NCBI RefSeq assembly: GCF_041146795.1
Contig: NC_135183.1
Location: 15,271,840 to 15,335,839, forward strand
Source of the DNA: Maylandia zebra
Taxonomy: Eukaryota; Chordata; Actinopteri; Cichliformes; Cichlidae
Direction of reading: 5' to 3'
DNA length: 64,000 nucleotides
Under the pieces are notes generated by a model that saw nothing but the letters and a program-made list of their open reading frames with translations, ran no database searches and was not told where the DNA came from. This document shows, piece by piece, positions 59,620 to 64,000 of this stretch. Position numbers and translations under genes: made by a program. The first letter of the stretch is position 1, and each line of letters opens with the position of its first letter.

Positions 59620-59930
59620 ATAATGGATTGGATTTATATAGCGCTTTTCAAGGCACCCAAAGCGCTTTACAATGCCACTATTCATTCACTCTCGCATTCA
59701 CACACTGGTGGAGGCAGCTACGGTTGTAGCCACAGCTGCCCTGGGCAGACTGACAGAGGCGAGGCTGCCATATCGCGCCATCGGCCCCTCTGGCCAACAC
59801 CAGTAGGGTAAAGTGTCTTGCCCAAGGACACAGCGACCGAGAGCCAGGACAGAGAGCCCGGGGATCGAACCAGCGACCTTGCGGTTACATATACGCTTCC
59901 CAACCCCCTGAGCCACGGTCGCCCCAAATA
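59620..59930 (-). repeat. tRNA-derived SINE nested in the left arm of the foldback element
   Basis: Same subfamily as 30,537-30,850, reversed: tail GGATTTATATAGCGCTTTTC, body CCATATCGCGCCATCGGCCC, B-box complement GGGGATCGAACC and head CTGAGCCACGGTCGCCCC. The right arm of the host element lacks it, giving an empty-site comparison. Confidence 0.9.
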
Positions 59931-60809
59931 GAGCCATCTACACCAGGGCTGACCCATATCTGGATGACATAGCAGTTACCATGCCAGAAGTCAGCCAGCA
60001 GTGTCGGCTTGACACCTTATCTGGGCCAGACCTGTCTGCTATGTGGGGTATGGTTTGTAGCAGTCTGTGACACTTCAGTTCAGCATGTCTAGAGCCAGCC
60101 ACTTTCCAGGGCCTCTTGGACTGGGTGCTGGGTCTGCATGCTCCATATGCTGATGGCTATCTGAAGGGCATGATCATCCATAGGTAACGACTCTTCTGTG
60201 GCAGGTGTAGTTTGTGCCTCAGCTGCAGGTGATTGGTGGAGCAGTGATTCAGGGTGTGGTGTCAGGGGAGGCTGACCTACAAAGCTGACCTCCATCATCT
60301 GATCATGCCTTCCCTTTCGAGTAGGACCCTAGAGCCTAGTGGGAGAGCAGTGTAGTGTGCAGCTGGAAAGCTGCATGAGCAGAAAAATGCCTGTGTGTTG
60401 GGTCCTTCTTATCAGACTTTCAAATACAAACATACAAACAAATGAAACCATAGATGTCCATAAATTTAACTATGCATAATAATGTGAAATGACACAGGGA
60501 AAAAGTATTGAACACATAAAGATATGGAGGTGCAAAACGGCATATAGTCTTCATAATCAGGATACGATGGGAAAACCAGATTAAGGCTTTGTGTTCTTAT
60601 GCAAGAGAAGAATGTGAGCTACATTGTGTTTAGAGAGGAGAATTTTGTGACAGGGTATCAGGCAGAGTCTCTGCTTATTTGCCTTCATGTAGGGGTGGTT
60701 GGCCCCTTGAGTGCTTTCAGCCCCCCACGCACATCCAGTACCCACCATGTAGTTCATGTATTTGGACATGAGAGGTCACAAAAAATTTGTTTTGTCTTTT
60801 AGTTCTTCT

Positions 60810-60852
60810 GCTTCTTCTTCTTCTTCTTCTTCTTCTTCTTCTTCTTCTTCTT
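60810..60852. repeat. (TTC)n microsatellite
   Basis: About 14 TTC units inside the foldback element. Confidence 0.95.
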
Positions 60853-61924
60853 TGTTTTTGGAAATAAAGGGAGATTCAACTGAATATAATAAGCAACATA
60901 TTTTCCTCTGACGACAGATGAATTCATTCAAAGTCATCTGACCTTGCTAAGATTCAAAATTACTGTCAGAAGTGATGAATGATGTAACAGATAACAGAAA
61001 TACCCCCCTCCCCTTTTAATCATCTTAAAGCATCCAGACAATAAAACTTTCTGACTTTGATCTGGTGAGTTAAATAGTGCAAGGGTTTGATACTCACCCA
61101 CTAAACACTGGACATTGGATAGTGCAGATATTGTCTATATTGGGTCAGTCAGTCCTTGATTCTGGACATGACTAACTATCAGCAAAATGACATGCAACTT
61201 ATGGTTCTGTGTTTAACAATTACAACACAGTTAATACCATTTCTCTCATTCAGAATCGTGTATAATGACGGCCTGCAGACACATTTCTTATCTTTTCACG
61301 TTCCTGCAGCCACACACAGACACTAATCTTCCGCGGTCTATGAATCAGGTCTACGCAAACAAAATCAAGACATTAGAACAGACGTTTTCGTCACTTAAAC
61401 TGCATTTCTCATTCATAATATTAATTCAAACTATACTTTGATTATATATTTTATTAAGAATAGAAATGATTTACTATTAGCAAAAGCACATTTAGATAAA
61501 CTCTGTTTAGCACTCTGTATCGCTTTAAACATAAAAGGCTGGATGTTAAGTCTTTTTACCTTTTCTCAGATGTAATGAGAGGTAACCCGCATAGCAGACA
61601 GGTCTGTGCCGATCTGGTGTCAAGCCGGCACTGCTGGCTGACTGCTGGCATGGTAAGTGGTATGTCATCCAGAAATGGGTCAGGCCTGCCATAGATGGCA
61701 GTGTTTATGTGATGGCATGCCACATCTGGCCCGATTGTGGTTTGGTTTATGTGGCCCAGGCTCACAGAAAACAGGTCTGGCCCAGATCCGGCATCATACT
61801 GGCACTGCTGACTGACTGGTGTCATGGCAGGGTGTATGTCAGCCAGATGTTGGCCAGGTGTGGCAATGATGGCATTTATGTTCCTATTCTCCTATTTTAG
61901 TTAGAAGACCCAAATACCATGTGA

Positions 61925-62700
61925 GTGATTTTGTAATGAGGGTTACACTCAGAGAATTACTTACATTTGGATGTAGAAAAGATGAATGAAGTCACAATTT
62001 AAAATGAAAGGTTTTTCAGATAGTGGTTGTAATTTTTAATCAGGGTTAGTGTTATAAGGCCTACATCTGCTTTAAATAGTTTTAGACTTATTCTTGAAAG
62101 AATTAATGATAGCTTATCACTAAAATAGGTCTGGCTTCAAAAAGTGTTTTTCTGCTTAAGAAATATTAACATGTTTTAGTTTCTGGGCCATTAACCTTTT
62201 TAGGTTCAATAATACTGTCAAATTTCTATAGATGTGCTAACATGATGATGAAATGTGATGGTTTGTGGTTCCATGGTGGAGGTAAAACTTCTTTTTTTAG
62301 AGACTAGCAAAGCACTTCCTCAATATCATTCCAGCCCATAATATACCCTAATCTTAGATGTTTGTGAAACCTTATTTGGCCCATTGCCAGGTGATTGAGG
62401 AAATAAATGCTTTGTAATGTTCTGTGTCATGATTGCTTTTATGAATGAAAAATAACATTAAGTGTTGACCTAACAGACTTCCGATCAGTCTGGATTAGAT
62501 GCAGGGCATCAGCTGACCATCGACTGGGCCTCATTCAGAGGAAAAGGTTTTAGTTATATTTATCTCTCCCTGTGGGCTCACAGAGACAACCCCCTTCTTA
62601 GAAGTCAGGGATCAGCAGCTGGGATAGTCAGTGAATCTCATTAACAATGACACTCTGAAGCAAAAGACAAGCTGAGAACCACACTATACATCAAGTGTAA
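61925..62700. other. No gene recognised
   Basis: AT-rich sequence with no domain-bearing ORF or clear repeat. Confidence 0.4.
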
Positions 62701-62715
62701 TTGATTTTTATCCGT

Positions 62716-62753
62716 CTCTCTTTCTCTCTGTCTAGAAAGACAGAGAGAAAGGG
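62716..62753. repeat. Short perfect palindrome
   Basis: TTTCTCTCTGTCT, then TAGA, then AAGACAGAGAGAAA form a near-perfect inverted repeat with a tiny loop. Confidence 0.8.
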
Positions 62754-62780
62754 ATCGAAAATCTATCAATCCATCTTTTG

Positions 62781-62782
62781 CA

Positions 62783-62816
<34 letters not shown>

Positions 62817-62824
62817 TTTTTTTT
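62781..62824. repeat. (TA)n followed by a T homopolymer
   Basis: About nine TA units followed by about 25 T. The T run abuts the LINE fragment. Confidence 0.9.
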
Positions 62825-62849
62825 ATGTATATACATACACACATATATA

Positions 62850-63030
62850 GCACTTCAGTTACCACTGGCACCCATGTTACCTGTTATCTTCTCGTCTCGA
62901 GCTCTTGTCTGAGGCCTTGGTACTTCTCCAGCTTCTCGTCTTCCTTCTTCCTGATGTTGCTGTCATTCGGTATCACTACGTCTACCACTACGGCTATCTT
63001 CCTCTGCTTGTCCGCCACTACGTGCATGTA
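62850..63030 (-). mobile_element. C-terminal fragment of a non-LTR retrotransposon ORF2
   Basis: The minus strand reads MHVVADKQRKIAVVVDVVIP, then NDSNIRKKEDEKLEKYQGLR, matching the C-terminal region of a common fish LINE polyprotein. A premature stop follows QELETRR, and similarity continues weakly (VTWVPVVTEVL). Confidence 0.75.
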
Positions 63031-63039
63031 GTAGTAATA

Positions 63040-64000
63040 GTAGTTGTTGTAGTTCTGCTTTTTCTTAAAGTGATATTACAAGATAAAAGCAGCAAATTTG
63101 TGGGACCTGTTTGTTCAGCTGGTTTGGTAAAGTGGTTAATTTATTTATTAGTGGAAGCTTGTTAGGGGCTGTCTGACATTATTATTTATGTATTTTTTTC
63201 TCCTGTTTTGAGGCCACCCAAGGACTTCAGGCGATATATCTTTGGTTTCAATCTTGAGAATAGTGTTTGTGTACTTTCTATTAACAGTTGGAGGGTTTTG
63301 TGGCCTAGGAGACCCTGGTGTTAATTTGCTTCCCTTTTCTTCTCCTATTCATTTTCATTGTGTAAGTTAATTTTAAATAGTTAATTGTAAAATTGAAAAA
63401 GTTTTTTAATAATAATAATAATAATAAAATTAAAAAAACCTTTTGACACAATGGCTAATTTGTTTGGAGGCTAAGTCTATGGTTTGGTCTGTTAACACTT
63501 ACTGTTACTGTGTTACTGACACTGTTTTACACTCCATAGCTCCCCTAGACTTCTCAGGCAAGAGGACTGTAACAATCATGGATGAAACAACAATTCAAAG
63601 TTTAATTATAAATGGTTTACATGACTAAAACTGGTGCTTGGACAAAGGGTTGTAACTGTTTGCTAAAATAAGGATAGCTGTTAACTGGGAAAAACTAATT
63701 AACAACCTCAAATTAATGGCTCAAGAAAAGTGGAAATGTTGGTGTTTCATGATAAAAAAAGAAACTGATAAATTAGGAATACCCTTTTCATTCTAAAATG
63801 AATGATTCAAAAAAAGAGAGAGTAGTGGCTACATTGACAACACGTGAAATACGTAGTTTAAAGCATAGTACAGCTGTAAGCTATCACTGAACATCTGGTT
63901 AAAATTTCAATCACTTTCGTGTAAATAATTCTTCCTTCTCCTTTCTTTCATTGTTCTCATCACATAAAAGGTCTTGAATAATCAGGCCCCATCTCATCTG
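63040..64000. other. Right edge, no gene recognised
   Basis: AT-rich sequence with an (AAT)n tract near 63,406-63,426. ORFs are up to 61 aa without recognised domains. Confidence 0.4.

Larger units (their letters stand above)
59398..61922. mobile_element. Foldback DNA element with arms of about 340 bp
   Basis: The left arm (59,398 to about 60,050, ignoring a nested SINE) and the right arm (about 61,580-61,922) are inverted copies. Both start ACATGGTATTTGGGTCTTCT and share CCATGACACCAGTCAGTCAG and AAGCNGGCTTGACACC-type blocks plus repeated GGCCAGA/CTGGCC motifs. The internal 1.5 kb holds a short minus-strand ORF (60,298-60,089, 69 aa), AT-rich sequence and a (TTC)n tract. No transposase was recognised and no target duplication is evident. 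Confidence 0.8.

Noticed and set aside
1..64000. CRISPR arrays, prophage or bacterial operons
   Set aside because: No regularly spaced direct repeats of the right size and no prokaryotic gene layout; the window is vertebrate.

Overview
This window looks like nuclear DNA of a ray-finned fish, most likely a percomorph and possibly a cichlid. The genes are split by introns with normal splice signals. The gene copies are fish-like versions of vertebrate genes. Roughly a quarter to a third of the sequence is recognisable fish-type transposon debris: Tc1/mariner, hAT, pogo-like, Rex1/L2-like and RTE-like LINEs, a Ty3/gypsy relic and tRNA-derived SINEs. No operons, CRISPR arrays or prokaryotic features are present.

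Three complete protein-coding genes can be read exon by exon. (1) stil, + strand, 11,509-22,354: 16 coding exons, about 1,074 aa, the centriole-duplication scaffold. (2) serpinc1 (antithrombin), + strand, 27,285-35,146: 7 coding exons, 449 aa, with a probable non-coding first exon at 24,808-24,878. (3) zbtb37, - strand, 47,206-43,399: 3 coding exons, 513 aa, a BTB/three-zinc-finger protein with a CpG-rich first exon near 54,571-55,010. serpinc1 and zbtb37 are convergent neighbours, as I recall them being in human 1q25. stil, as I recall, lies on 1p in human, so its position next to serpinc1 here reflects a different arrangement. The three genes share no pathway that I know of. A further CpG-rich promoter with a probable first exon points left (- strand) at about 9.56-9.73 kb; its gene was not identified.

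Layout: 1-9.2 kb is gene-poor and repeat-rich, with two diverged inverted copies of a roughly 0.7-1.1 kb element and several microsatellites. 9.2-9.7 kb is a CpG-rich leftward promoter. 11.2-22.9 kb is stil, whose last intron holds a Tc1 element nested inside a hAT-type element. 24.8-35.2 kb is serpinc1, with LINE, SINE and Tc1 relics in its introns. 35.2-43.4 kb holds repeats, one exon-like ORF and one orphan ORF. 43.4-55.0 kb is zbtb37, whose first intron holds an intact Tc1 element and a 1.4 kb hAT-type element. 56.3-63.0 kb is a transposon graveyard with nested foldback elements.

I did not find a convincing new biological system. The most useful leads are: an intact-looking Tc1 element whose two long terminal repeats vary together; a microsatellite and tandem acceptor at stil exon 11 where the upstream AG would create an immediate stop; a probable extra fish-lineage intron in serpinc1; a 31-bp pair of CCAAT boxes upstream of stil; and foldback elements nested in other transposons.
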